Source: DASQPA01 sp963756455
Lineage (GTDB): Bacteria > Acidobacteriota > Thermoanaerobaculia > Multivoradales > UBA5704
DNA length: 64,000 nucleotides
Assembly: GCA_963756455.1 (NCBI GenBank)
Contig: CAVWNC010000003.1
Location: 2,170,001-2,234,000 of the forward strand
Reading direction: 5' to 3'
Positions 34,018-42,962 of the stretch are shown here, piece after piece (positions within the stretch are counted from its first letter, which is position 1; every line of letters begins with the position of its first letter). Below the pieces are notes generated by a model. The model made no database searches. It saw only the letters and a list, made by a program, of their open reading frames with translations, and was not told where the DNA came from. The position numbers were made by a program, and so were the translations under genes.

Positions 34018-35715
34018 TCAAGAGGGAGCAAGGGAGGGTTGCACGCAGCGGGGAAGGATGGCGAAAAATACGCTCCCCAGGCCCACCGTGCTGCTGGCCC
34101 CGACGCTTCCCCCCTGCGCTTCGACGAGACGCTTGGTAAGAGCGAGGCCCAGACCTGTACCCTTCTGCGCCTCGGTCATGCCGGCGCCATGAACCTGCCG
34201 GAACTCCTGGAACAGCTCGGCCAGGAGCTCCGGCCGGATGCCGATACCACTGTCCTCGACCTCCAGCCGGAACCGTGAGGAGTCCTCCGGGCGAGCTCGA
34301 ATCGTGATTCGCCCCCCTTCGGGAGTAAAGCGGATGGCATTCGACAGGTAGTTGAAGAGAACCTGCTTCAACCGGTCAGGATCGAGCTCCAGGTCGCAGA
34401 CGGCGGGATCGAGGTAGGTCTCGACCTGGAGATTTTTCTTGGCGGTGAGGCTCTTGAGCACGCCCAAGACCTCCTGGGTGACGAGAGGCAGCGACAGGAG
34501 CTCGCTTCTGAAAGTGACCTTCCCCGCATCGAGCTTCGCGATGTCCAGAATGTCGTTGATCAGAGCCAGCAAATGCTGAGCGCTTGCCAGGATGTCCCCC
34601 AGGAACTCGCGTTGGAGAGCCGATGTCGGTCCGGCTTTCCCATCCTCAATGATCTCCGCGAAGCCGAGGATCGCATTGAGCGGTGTCCTCAGCTCATGGG
34701 ACATGTGGGCGACAAAGGTGTTCTTCAGTTGCTCGGCTTCCTTCTCAGCCCGGGTCCGCATCTCGATTTCGCGCCGCAGGGTCTCAGCGCTCCGGCGATC
34801 CTGGTCGAGCCGGTCGAGAAATCTGGCGATCCAAACGATGCCGGCAGTCAAGACGACAAGCGAGATCCAGACCATGAACGACAGACCGTATTCCAGGCCA
34901 TAGAAGCCGGCGAGTTGGCCCTTGAGCCGAAGCCAGCCCAATCCCACGAGCGTGGCGAAAAGGATCGGCAGGAGACGGCGGCTTGCAGTTCCTCCCGGTC
35001 CGGAGCTCGACAACAGCCCCTTCAACCTGCCCTCCGAGGCCAACCCCAGGACGCCAAAGCTAAGGAGAAAGAAGAGGCTCATCGTATGGAAAGCCATCTG
35101 AGAGGCAGCTACGGCGAAGGCCGTGAGGGGCTTCGCGCCGTAGAGATAACCGAGGCCCGCGAGCCCGGCGAGAGCCATGGCGACGAGCGCACCCGTCTCG
35201 ACGACGAGAGGAAACCGGGAGAGCGCGAGTGCCGCGAGCGCGAGGCCGAGAGCGACGAAGGCTGAGGCGGTATTGGCGCCCATCCGTCCCACGAAGGGAG
35301 TGATAAACGTCGGTCCGGGCTCCGGGAACAAGAGCCGGTCGATGCCGAAATCCCAGCCGCCCAGATACTCGGCGAGGGTCGCCAATCCCACGGCGACCAC
35401 GGCCAGAGCGCCCGCGATTCTGGGATAGCGCATGCGAGGGTCGGTAGACCTCGCTGCCAAAAGGCTCCAGCCGAGGAGGGCGAAACAGAGGGCGGTGTTG
35501 GCCTTCATCGAAGCGTAGCCGGGAAGGATGCTCTTGAGAGCGCCGTTTCCCATGGCCCAACCCAGGAGCACGAGGCCACCGACCCCGACGGCGACCCAGC
35601 CGCAGAGGAGGGGAAAGAGAAGTCCCTGGACGTTTACCGGCGAGCCCCGGGGCACGGGCGAGTCCGGATCGTCTTCTTTCGTGAAGCCTCCCTGAAACCT
35701 AAGAATTTCAGCCAT
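34018..35715 (-). CDS. Multi-pass membrane sensor histidine kinase
   Basis: About 565 residues. The N-terminal half has some eight hydrophobic segments with no soluble periplasmic domain, then a coiled linker (RRSAETLRREIEMRTRAEKEAEQL), a HisKA box (HMSHELRTPLNAILGF) and a HATPase domain with N (NYLSNAIRF), G1 (DSGIGI) and G2 (GTGLGLALTKRL) boxes. It autophosphorylates in response to a membrane-derived signal. It points away from the gas vesicle operon across a shared 380-bp gap, so it may be the kinase for the island's activator. The start is uncertain; ATG 35715 and 35727 are both possible. Confidence 0.75.
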   Translation of the reverse strand: MAEILRFQGGFTKEDDPDSPVPRGSPVNVQGLLFPLLCGWVAVGVGGLVLLGWAMGNGALKSILPGYASMKANTALCFALLGWSLLAARSTDPRMRYPRIAGALAVVAVGLATLAEYLGGWDFGIDRLLFPEPGPTFITPFVGRMGANTASAFVALGLALAALALSRFPLVVETGALVAMALAGLAGLGYLYGAKPLTAFAVAASQMAFHTMSLFFLLSFGVLGLASEGRLKGLLSSSGPGGTASRRLLPILFATLVGLGWLRLKGQLAGFYGLEYGLSFMVWISLVVLTAGIVWIARFLDRLDQDRRSAETLRREIEMRTRAEKEAEQLKNTFVAHMSHELRTPLNAILGFAEIIEDGKAGPTSALQREFLGDILASAQHLLALINDILDIAKLDAGKVTFRSELLSLPLVTQEVLGVLKSLTAKKNLQVETYLDPAVCDLELDPDRLKQVLFNYLSNAIRFTPEGGRITIRARPEDSSRFRLEVEDSGIGIRPELLAELFQEFRQVHGAGMTEAQKGTGLGLALTKRLVEAQGGSVGASSTVGLGSVFFAILPRCVQPSLAPS

Positions 35716-36095
35716 TATAGCTCTCATCGCTGCGCAAGGGTTACCTTCTCTGGGTCTGCACGGTTTTGTGAGTATCGCTCGGCGTAAAGGCGACGTAGTC
35801 CAAAAAATAGACACCCTGTCCAAATTCAGGACGCAACGCTACGGAGAGCGGGCCGACCTGGCGCCCGCAGAACAGCCATTCTCCTCGCTCCGCTCTCGCG
35901 ATCCACTCGTCGGCACCGTTGGGCCGCCCCCGTGCCGGACACGCCGCGACCGTCGGGCATGGCGATTGCTTTAGAGTTTATGCAAGCCCCCCAGCTCCTG
36001 GGTCGAATGTGCATGCCGGAAGGTCTGCGCCCTGGTATCGCATCGAGGCCGGCGCCTGTCGCGCCGGACTTGTGGGGATCGTGGAAGGAGGACGG
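35716..36095. other. Divergent intergenic region upstream of the gas vesicle operon
   Basis: This 380-bp gene-free stretch separates the membrane kinase gene from gvpH. It holds a candidate sigma-54 promoter (35955-35970) and, at 35817-35834, an inverted repeat CCTG-TCCAAATT-CAGG that could serve as an upstream activator site. Short frames on both strands show no similarity I can support. Confidence 0.6.
35955..35970 (+). promoter_or_regulatory. Sigma-54 promoter of the gvpH-led operon
   Basis: GGGCAT-GGCGA-TTGCT matches TGGCAC-N5-TTGCW, with a perfect -12 element and GG/GC 10 bp apart. Transcription would start near 35981, leaving a leader of about 115 bases before gvpH. The match with the gvpA promoter (AGGCAT-N5-TTGCT) is nearly identical. 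Confidence 0.6.
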
Positions 36096-36635
36096 ATGGC
36101 CAGCAACAGAAAATCGGATGTGGATGGCGAGAGCGGTACGGGCGGCATGGGCGGGATCGGCGGCGTTTCAGGCCTGGGTGGCATCTTCAAGAGCCTGGGC
36201 GGCTTTATGGAATTGCTTTCCAATCTCGCCGAAAAGGAAGGTGGAGAGGTCAACCGCTCCGGTGAATTGGGCAACAACAAGGGGGTCAAGGCGGTCTATG
36301 GCTTCTCGGTCCGGATGGGCGGCGGGGGCATGCCGCAGGTCGAGCACTTCGGCAATGTAAAGGACATGGGAAACGGCGCCGTCGTCGAGGAAACCCGCGA
36401 GCCCCTGGTCGACATTTTCGACGAGGAAGACTACCTGCTCCTGATCGCGGAGCTCCCCGGCGTCGACACCGGCGACATCCACTTCGAGGTCGAGGGGGAC
36501 GTGCTGACCCTCTACGCAGACAAGGGCGACCGGAAGTACAGAAAAGAGATCCTCCTCCCGGCGGCGGTGCTGGCTGAAGGGGCGACTCCGTCTTTCAGGA
36601 ATGGTGTTTTCGAGCTCAAATTGAAAAAGGTGTAG
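36096..36635 (+). CDS. gvpH: Gas vesicle protein GvpH (Hsp20-like)
   Basis: A 179-residue protein: a Gly-rich N-terminal region (GMGGIGGVSGLGGIFKSLGG), then a small heat-shock (alpha-crystallin) domain in the C-terminal half (DEEDYLLLIAELPGVDTGDI, then LTLYADKGDRKYRKEILLP and a terminal FELKLKKV strand). GvpH-type proteins are gas-vesicle assembly chaperones. AAGGAGG lies 5 bases before ATG 36096. First gene of the island's long plus-strand operon. Confidence 0.85.
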   Translation: MASNRKSDVDGESGTGGMGGIGGVSGLGGIFKSLGGFMELLSNLAEKEGGEVNRSGELGNNKGVKAVYGFSVRMGGGGMPQVEHFGNVKDMGNGAVVEETREPLVDIFDEEDYLLLIAELPGVDTGDIHFEVEGDVLTLYADKGDRKYRKEILLPAAVLAEGATPSFRNGVFELKLKKV

Positions 36636-36658
36636 GACGTACCAAGAGGAGGCGGTCG

Positions 36659-37519
36659 ATGGACACGGGGAACATGGCGGTGGCGGACAATCAGGTTTTG
36701 TATCTTTATGGAGTCATCCCCAAAGGGCAGAGCTACCCCAGGGAAGAGGGCGTGCCGCTCCAGGTCGTGAGCCATTCGGATCTGGTCGCTTTGGTCGAGC
36801 CGGTCTCTGCCCAGGAATTTTCCTCCGCAACCCTGGATGAGAAGCTGGAGGACGTCGAATGGGTTTCCCGCCTGGCGCGCCGGCACGAGACCGTCCTTGA
36901 GAGCGCCATGCGCTACGGGGTCGTCGCCCCGGCCCGCCTGTGCCTCCTCTTCAGCAGCGCCCCGGCCCTGCTGCGGTCGCTCGCCGCGAACGAGGAGCGG
37001 TTCCTCGCGGCGCTCGACCGGATGCGGGGTCGCAAGGAGTGGGGAGTGAAGGTCTATTGCAGCGAGGAGGAGGTCCGTGCCCGCGCGGGTCGGGAGGACG
37101 CCAAGATGCGGTCTTTGGACGTGGCGCTCGCCACCGCGGCGCCGGGATACGGCTTCATCCTCCGCAAGCAGCGGGATGCGCGGCTGGCGGAGATCGTCAC
37201 GGGACGCATCTATGACGTCGCGGATGAGGCCAGTGAAGCTTTAGAGCGCGACTCCGTCGAGGTCCGCCTCCTCCGTCTGCTCCCCGTGGAGGAGCCGAGA
37301 GGAAAAGGGGACGAGATCATGGTCTTGAATCTCGCCGCGCTCGTCGACGAGGGCGCGCGCGAGACCTTCCAGTCGGTTGTGGCCGAGCTTGCGAACCGTT
37401 TTTTTGAGGAGGGATTCCGCTTCGAGGTGAGCGGTCCCTGGCCACCCTACAATTTCTGCACTCAGGACGAGGAGGACCCGTCGACCGGCGCCTTCGAGAC
37501 ATATGGAGAGAGCGTCTAG
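36659..37519 (+). CDS. gvpL: Gas vesicle protein GvpL/GvpF family, copy 1
   Basis: A 286-residue GvpL/F protein. Family marks are the first strand VLYLYGVIP, the ERR-type motif VSRLARRHETVLESAM, the VVAPARLCLLFSSA strand and, near the end, FEVSGPWPPYNF, which is diagnostic. GvpF/L are minor shell-associated proteins that bind GvpA during nucleation. A GAGGAGG site precedes ATG 36659. This is one of three family members in the island (also 37521 and 47572). Confidence 0.85.
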   Translation: MDTGNMAVADNQVLYLYGVIPKGQSYPREEGVPLQVVSHSDLVALVEPVSAQEFSSATLDEKLEDVEWVSRLARRHETVLESAMRYGVVAPARLCLLFSSAPALLRSLAANEERFLAALDRMRGRKEWGVKVYCSEEEVRARAGREDAKMRSLDVALATAAPGYGFILRKQRDARLAEIVTGRIYDVADEASEALERDSVEVRLLRLLPVEEPRGKGDEIMVLNLAALVDEGARETFQSVVAELANRFFEEGFRFEVSGPWPPYNFCTQDEEDPSTGAFETYGESV

Positions 37520-37520
37520 C

Positions 37521-38201
37521 ATGCCGCCGGTAACTCCCCGCACCCTCTGTCTCTTCGCCGTCATACCGGCGGAGGAGGCGCTGAAACTCCCGTCGCGGCG
37601 GAGTTTTTCCGTGTTCACCGCCGGGCCTGCCGCGGCGCTCTTCGGCTCTCCGCGCCCTGGCGGCAGGTCCGGAGATACCGCCGTGCGCGACGCGCTCCGG
37701 CACGACCGGATCGTCGGGCTCGCCCTCGCCAAGTGCTCTTCGGTCGTGCCGTTTCGAGCCGGATTGGAGCTCGTGTCGACTGCCGAGCTGGAGGCATTTC
37801 TACGGCTCAATGCACAGCCGCTTGCGGACCAGCTGAAAAGATTTCGCGGCCGAGTTGAGATGGGGCTCAAGGTGAGGCTAAAAGATCCGGCCGCCGACCC
37901 TTCGTCCCTCCTGCCCTGCGGCCTCGACGGCGTACGGGAGTTGGCCCCCGGACGAGCCGATCGGTGTGAACGGCTCGGTCTTTCCCGCCAACAGGGGACG
38001 CCCGGGAGGATCTTCAGCGCCAGCTATCTGATCTCGCGGCACGCCGTCGACGATTTTTGGCGGGCGCTCGACGGGGTCCGCCGCGTCTCTCCCGAGTTGC
38101 CGCTCCTGGGCAGCGGCCCGTGGGCGGCCTACAGCTTTTGCGACGTGCCCTTGCTGCGCGCCGCGGCGACGCTCCCCAAAGTGTCCGAAAGTGAGGTTTG
38201 A
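37521..38201 (+). CDS. Gas vesicle protein GvpL/GvpF family, diverged copy 2
   Basis: A 226-residue diverged GvpF/L-like protein. It keeps the C-terminal signature LLGSGPWAAYSFCD and the central VEMGLKVRLKD segment, and an N-terminal strand TLCLFAVIP, but lacks the long acidic insert of copy 1. ATG 37521 lies 1 bp after the preceding stop with GGAGAG upstream; ATG 37503 would overlap. A structural or nucleation role is inferred from family and position. Confidence 0.75.
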   Translation: MPPVTPRTLCLFAVIPAEEALKLPSRRSFSVFTAGPAAALFGSPRPGGRSGDTAVRDALRHDRIVGLALAKCSSVVPFRAGLELVSTAELEAFLRLNAQPLADQLKRFRGRVEMGLKVRLKDPAADPSSLLPCGLDGVRELAPGRADRCERLGLSRQQGTPGRIFSASYLISRHAVDDFWRALDGVRRVSPELPLLGSGPWAAYSFCDVPLLRAAATLPKVSESEV

Positions 38202-38202
38202 C

Positions 38203-38433
38203 GTGCGCCCGGTCGAAACTTTGGCGAACGTCCTCGAAGCGGCCACCAATGCGTTGACCCTCATCTCGAGCCATTCGCAGTATCTCCTGGGCAAGCTTGA
38301 GCGGGAGGCGCCGGGGAGGGCAGAGATGCAGATCATCTACGAAGAGGCCGAACGTGCGGCGAGCCTGCTCAGCCTGGTACCGCAGGGGCTGGCGCAGAGC
38401 CCGATCCAGGACCCAGCGATTTTTGTAAAGTGA
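38203..38433 (+). CDS. HisKA-like stub protein lacking the phospho-accepting His
   Basis: A 76-residue helical protein. LEAATNALTLISSHSQYLLGKL aligns well with the HisKA helix of the kinase at 41718 (ELGNPLSIISSSLQYLHQRL), and a second helix EAERAASLLSLVP follows, as in a dimerisation hairpin. The position of the phospho-accepting His is not a His, and no ATPase domain follows. It could dimerise with a kinase and block or scaffold it. GTG 38203 has GAGG at 7 bases; GTG 38191 is an alternative. Confidence 0.5.
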   Translation: MRPVETLANVLEAATNALTLISSHSQYLLGKLEREAPGRAEMQIIYEEAERAASLLSLVPQGLAQSPIQDPAIFVK

Positions 38434-38499
38434 TCTCTTGGACAATTGACTTCTGTCTTCCACGCACCTTTTCCCCAGCGCTTTTTGAGAGGAGCCGCC

Positions 38500-38955
38500 A
38501 TGGGTACCGAGCCGAGGATCTATTTGGAAACGCATCAGCAAACCCTTTCCCCGCTGCCCCACCCTTCCACCGTGATGGTGGTCGACGACGAGCCGCGGGT
38601 CCTGGCGATGTTCGAAAAAATTTTTACGGAAGAGGGTTACGAAGTGATTTCGGTGACGGGCGGTCGGCGAGCCCTGATGCTGGTCGCGGCGGCACCGCCC
38701 GACCTCATCCTGATGGAAATCGTGATGTCCGATCTGGACGGGATGGCGACGCTCCGCGAGCTGCGGCGGCGGCAATATCTGGGCCCGGTCATCCTGCTCA
38801 CCCCGCACGGAACGCTCGCGACCGCGCGCGAGGCGATGGCGCTCGGCGCCTACGATTACATCACGAAGCCGTTCCGCCTTGATTTTTTGAAGGCCGTTTT
38901 GCGGGAAGGCCTGAGGAGCTGTCCAGAGAGAAGGGACGATGCGTGCGCGCACTGA
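38500..38955 (+). CDS. Receiver-domain protein with Asp-to-Glu substitution
   Basis: A 151-residue single receiver domain preceded by about 25 residues. The acidic pocket VMVVDDEPR, the switch Thr (ILLTPHG) and the Lys (ITKPF) are intact, but the phospho-acceptor strand reads LILMEIVMSD with Glu at residue 73 where Asp is expected. Glu often mimics the phosphorylated state, so the domain may be permanently active. GAGAGGAG precedes ATG 38500. It overlaps the next gene by 13 bases. Confidence 0.75.
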   Translation: MGTEPRIYLETHQQTLSPLPHPSTVMVVDDEPRVLAMFEKIFTEEGYEVISVTGGRRALMLVAAAPPDLILMEIVMSDLDGMATLRELRRRQYLGPVILLTPHGTLATAREAMALGAYDYITKPFRLDFLKAVLREGLRSCPERRDDACAH

Positions 38956-39596
38956 TCTATGTGCCCATCATCCACTCCGCGGTGGATCTGGGCAGCATGG
39001 CCGAGGATTTGAAGCGGCGTTTCGCCGAGACCTTCGGGTCTGCGGAGTGGGAGCGCCGGCACCTCTCGATCGAAGCGATGTGGGATGGGTTGAAGTCCAA
39101 GCTCCTCGCCCTGCCGATCGTCTGGGAACGCACGCGCCTCTATCAGGACGGCCTTCCCGTCTGTGGCCGGGAGCAGGCGATCGTCTACGAGCTCGCCGCC
39201 AAGGGCGGCCGCAACCACCAGCTTCTGGTCGAGCTCATGAAATGCGGCGCCGTCCTCATGGGAACCGAGGATCCGGCGTTGATGGTCGCCGAGTACCGGC
39301 GGATCCAGAAATTGCTCCGGGCCGCGGAGCTGCAAGCGCCGGACGCGGAGATCGAAATTCTCCGCGAGGAGGGCGAGGCCATCCTCCGCGGGCGGGATGA
39401 ATTCATGGCCCAGCGAATCGAAACGACGCTCGCGGAGGGCGAAACGGGGATCCTCTTTCTCGGCTTGCTCCACCGAGTCGACGAGCTCCTGGCGGGGAAG
39501 TTTGACGTTCGACATCTGATCCATAACCTGCCGTTCGGGGCCGACCCGGGGCGAAGCTTGAAGGAGCGCAGTCATGGCGGAGGCAAAGAAGAGTGA
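38943..39596 (+). CDS. Gas-vesicle-island protein of unknown function
   Basis: A 217-residue alpha/beta protein I do not recognise. It begins with a strand ALIYVPIIHSAVDLGSMAE, has a central helical part and the segment MAQRIETTLAEGETGILFLG followed by LLHRVDELL, loosely recalling the end of TraB/GumN-type domains. GTG 38943 has AGAAGGG upstream and overlaps the receiver gene; its 3' end overlaps the CDC48-like gene by 23 bases. Tight coupling suggests it works with one of them. Confidence 0.55.
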   Translation: MRALIYVPIIHSAVDLGSMAEDLKRRFAETFGSAEWERRHLSIEAMWDGLKSKLLALPIVWERTRLYQDGLPVCGREQAIVYELAAKGGRNHQLLVELMKCGAVLMGTEDPALMVAEYRRIQKLLRAAELQAPDAEIEILREEGEAILRGRDEFMAQRIETTLAEGETGILFLGLLHRVDELLAGKFDVRHLIHNLPFGADPGRSLKERSHGGGKEE

Positions 39597-41721
39597 GGCC
39601 GCGGCGGGAGACAGGTCCCTGCGGGTCGCGGAGGCGCTCGGCAAGGACGTCGGCCGCGGGATCGCGCGTCTCGACCCCAAGGATCTGGGAGGCCTGGGGG
39701 CGACGGTGGGCGACATCCTCGCCATCACCGGTGAGCGGACGACCGTCGCCAAGGCCATGCCCGCCTTCGCCGACAGCCGCGGGCAGGGGACGATCCAGAT
39801 CGACGGGGTGGTGCGCGCCAACGCCAAGGTGGCGCTCGATCAGCGGGTGAAGGTGCAAAGGATCACCGCTGTCGCGGCGAGCAAAATCGTGATCCGTCCG
39901 CTGGGCGAGATGCCGGCCCCGAGGAAGGGCGACAACGCCCGCTACCTGGGGCGTCTCCTCGAGGGATTGCCTCTCATGATCGGCGACCGCGTCCGGGTGA
40001 CGCTCTTCGCCTCGCGCTACCAGGACTTCGAGGTCGTCCAAACCTCGCCGCGGGACGTCTGCGTCGTCGTCCACCCGCAGACCCAGATCACGATCGAGGC
40101 CGAGCCCAAGAAGGGCGTCAAGCCCACCGGCATCTCCTACGAGGAGATCGGCGGCCTGCGGAAAGAGATCCGACGCGTCCGCGAGATGATCGAGCTGCCT
40201 CTGCGCTATCCGCAGCTCTTCGAGCAGCTGGGGATCGACGCGCCCAAAGGCGTTCTCCTCCATGGCCCGCCAGGCACCGGCAAAACCCTTCTCGCCCGGG
40301 CGGTGGCGCACGAGACCGAGGCGATGTTCATCTCGGTCTCCGGCCCCGAGGTGATCCACAAGTTCTATGGCGAGAGCGAGGCGAAGCTGCGCGGAATTTT
40401 CGAACAGGCGGCAAAAAATGCGCCCTGTATCATCTTTTTAGACGAGCTCGACGCCATCGCTCCCAAGCGCGAGAACGTGCAGGGAGAGGTCGAGAAGCGG
40501 GTCGTCGCCCAGCTCCTGGCGCTCATGGACGGCCTCGAATCGCGCGGCCAGGTCATCGTCATCGGTGCGACCAACCTGCCCAACCTGCTCGATCCGGCGC
40601 TCCGGCGTCCCGGCCGTTTCGATCGCGAGATCGAGATCGGCATTCCCGATGCGATCGCCCGCGGCGAGATCCTGGAGATCCACACCCGCGGCATGCCGCT
40701 CGCCGAAGACGTCGACCTCACGCGCCTGGCCGCCATCACCCATGGCTTCGTCGGCGCCGACATGGAGGCGCTCTGCCGGGAGGCGGCGATGACGACGCTC
40801 CGCCTGGCGATGCCCGAGATCGATCTCGCGAGCGCCGAGCTGCCTTACGATCTGCTCCTTTCGCTCCGGGTGACGATGGATCACTTCCTGGCCGCCTTGG
40901 CCGAGGTCGAGCCGTCGGCGATCCGCGAGGTTTTCGTCGAGATCCCCGACGTCAAGTGGGAGGCGGTGGGCGGCCTCGAAAGCCTCAAACGCGAGCTTCG
41001 CGAGGCGGTCGAGTGGCCGTTCAAATATGGCGATCTCCTGCGCCACGCCGGCCTCCGCCCGGTCAAGGGGATCCTCCTCTACGGCACCCCCGGAACGGGA
41101 AAGACCCTGCTCGCCAAGGCCGTCGCGTCGCAGGGCGGGCTCAACTTCATCTCGGTCAAAGGCCCGGCCCTCCTCTCGAAGTACGTCGGCGAGAGCGAGA
41201 AGGGAATCCGGGAAGTGTTCAAAAAGGCGCGCCAGGCCGCGCCCTGCATCCTTTTCTTCGACGAGATCGACGGTCTCGCACCGACGCGCGGCGGCGACGC
41301 CGGCGATTCGGGAGTCTCGCGGCGGGTGATCAGCCAGCTTCTGACCGAGATGGATGGCGTCGAAGAGCTCAAGGGGGTTCTGATCATCGCCGCCACCAAC
41401 AGAAAGGACATGCTCGACCCGGCGCTCCTGAGGCCCGGGCGTTTCGACATCCTGCTCGAGCTGCCGCTCCCCGGTGCCCTCGACCGGGCGGCGATCTTCC
41501 GCATCCATTTAGCCGGCAAGCCGGTCGCCGCGGACATCGACATCGCCGAGCTGGCCGCTCAGACCGAAGGCCGCTCCGGCGCCGACATCGAACGGATCTG
41601 CCAGCGCGCCACTCTTCTGGGTGTGCGCGACTTCATCGCCGCAAACGAGCCGGAAGGAATGGACCTCTCCAAATTCGAGGTGACGCGCGACAAGCTGCGC
41701 GAGGCCTTGAGGGAGCCGTGA
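39574..41721 (+). CDS. CDC48/VAT-type double AAA+ ATPase
   Basis: A 715-residue archaeal-type CDC48 family ATPase. An N-terminal double-psi-barrel-like domain (about 10-195) precedes D1, with Walker A GPPGTGKT at 231-238 and Walker B CIIFLDELDAIAP, and D2, with GTPGTGKT at 504-511 and CILFFDEIDGLAP; each has an arginine-finger region (LRRPGRFD, LRPGRFD). These unfoldases pull proteins from assemblies. Its place inside the gas vesicle operon suggests shell or GvpA remodelling, complementing the MoxR-type GvpN proteins. It is linked by GTGA overlap to the following kinase. Confidence 0.85.
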   Translation: MAEAKKSEAAAGDRSLRVAEALGKDVGRGIARLDPKDLGGLGATVGDILAITGERTTVAKAMPAFADSRGQGTIQIDGVVRANAKVALDQRVKVQRITAVAASKIVIRPLGEMPAPRKGDNARYLGRLLEGLPLMIGDRVRVTLFASRYQDFEVVQTSPRDVCVVVHPQTQITIEAEPKKGVKPTGISYEEIGGLRKEIRRVREMIELPLRYPQLFEQLGIDAPKGVLLHGPPGTGKTLLARAVAHETEAMFISVSGPEVIHKFYGESEAKLRGIFEQAAKNAPCIIFLDELDAIAPKRENVQGEVEKRVVAQLLALMDGLESRGQVIVIGATNLPNLLDPALRRPGRFDREIEIGIPDAIARGEILEIHTRGMPLAEDVDLTRLAAITHGFVGADMEALCREAAMTTLRLAMPEIDLASAELPYDLLLSLRVTMDHFLAALAEVEPSAIREVFVEIPDVKWEAVGGLESLKRELREAVEWPFKYGDLLRHAGLRPVKGILLYGTPGTGKTLLAKAVASQGGLNFISVKGPALLSKYVGESEKGIREVFKKARQAAPCILFFDEIDGLAPTRGGDAGDSGVSRRVISQLLTEMDGVEELKGVLIIAATNRKDMLDPALLRPGRFDILLELPLPGALDRAAIFRIHLAGKPVAADIDIAELAAQTEGRSGADIERICQRATLLGVRDFIAANEPEGMDLSKFEVTRDKLREALREP

Positions 41722-42962
41722 TCTGGCTCAATTATCACGACGAGGGGGAACGGGCCCAAGCGCTGGTCTCGATTGAGCGCGGTTGTCAGCGGCTTGACTC
41801 GCGTCTCGTCTTTTTCTCCTCGGCGGCGATCTGTGAGGCGACGCGCGAGGCGGTCTTCGCGATCGACGCCGGTCCGCTGCCGCAGCTCACCTTCCAGGCG
41901 ATCGAATTTCCGACGGAAGAGACGTTCGACAGTGCCTCGGATAGCCTCTGGGCCGACACGATCGAGACCATCAAGGCCGCGTTGATTGAGAGCTCCGGCA
42001 TCGCGAGCCCGATCGTCGCCTGGGTCGAATCGCCTCTGCCGCAGCAGAGCGCGTGGGAATGGGCTTTCCGTGCCTATCACGAGGCGCTGAGTACCGCGGT
42101 CCCCGAGGGGGTACCGATCGTCAATGCCGTTCGGCTGACCGAGGTCGCGGCCCGGGCTCTCTTCTCCATCCTGGACAGCCCGAACGTCCTGGTGAGCGCC
42201 AAGATGATCCTGCCGCATTGCCCCTCCTGGCTCTTGCCGCCGACGAAAAGCGATCCGGCGCCCGAGGCGGGGTTCGTCCACGAGTTGGGAAACCCGCTGT
42301 CGATCATCAGCTCCAGCCTGCAATATCTCCATCAACGGTTGGTCGCCAACAACGACCCGGCGAGCGATTTCGCCATGGCCGCGCTCCACAACGTCGAACG
42401 GATGCAGGGCCTCCTCCAAAGCATGCTCGATTTCGCCGGAGCCAAGAAGCCGCGCTTCGAGCATGTTGATTTGAACGAGGCCATCTCCGAGGTGCTGCGT
42501 TTCACTTCGGGAGAGTTCGCGCAGAGAAACATCGCTCTAGAAGTCTCCTTCGACTCCCTTCTTCCCAATGCCTGGGCAGATCCCTTCGGCGTCAAGCAGA
42601 TCCTCTTGAACCTGGTGAAAAACGCGCTCGATGCGATCACCGAGGGTGCCCTGAGAGAGAACGGACGCGGCAACACGATCTGCCTCGGTACCCGGATGGA
42701 CGCCAAGCGGCGAGCGGTCATCAAGGTCGAAAACAACGGAGCGACCATCCCGGCCCACGTTTTGCCGAACCTGTTCCGGCCCTTTTATACCACCCGTGAT
42801 GGAGGGACCGGGCTGGGCCTCTACCTGTCGCGGCAGATCGCCAAGAGCCATGGCGGCGAGCTGAGCGCCAAGAACCTGCCGGCCGGTGGGGTGCGCTTCA
42901 CTCTGACCCTGCCGCTCGCGCACCGAAAGGGAGAGGATCGTGGCACACGTCCTGATCGTTGA
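41718..42962 (+). CDS. Sensor histidine kinase with MEDS-like N-terminal domain
   Basis: A 414-residue soluble kinase. The first 170 residues (WLNYHDEGERAQALVSIERG, LVSAKMILPH) resemble the RecA-like MEDS sensory domain; this is a moderate-confidence call. HisKA is intact (VHELGNPLSIISSSLQYLHQRL, phospho-accepting His at residue 188), followed by HATPase with ILLNLVKNALDAI, and GTGLGLYLSRQIAKSHGG. This is an NtrB-like architecture. GTG 41718 overlaps the CDC48-like stop, and the 3' end overlaps the sigma-54 activator by 23 bases, so it is the activator's cognate partner. Confidence 0.8.
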   Translation: MIWLNYHDEGERAQALVSIERGCQRLDSRLVFFSSAAICEATREAVFAIDAGPLPQLTFQAIEFPTEETFDSASDSLWADTIETIKAALIESSGIASPIVAWVESPLPQQSAWEWAFRAYHEALSTAVPEGVPIVNAVRLTEVAARALFSILDSPNVLVSAKMILPHCPSWLLPPTKSDPAPEAGFVHELGNPLSIISSSLQYLHQRLVANNDPASDFAMAALHNVERMQGLLQSMLDFAGAKKPRFEHVDLNEAISEVLRFTSGEFAQRNIALEVSFDSLLPNAWADPFGVKQILLNLVKNALDAITEGALRENGRGNTICLGTRMDAKRRAVIKVENNGATIPAHVLPNLFRPFYTTRDGGTGLGLYLSRQIAKSHGGELSAKNLPAGGVRFTLTLPLAHRKGEDRGTRPDR

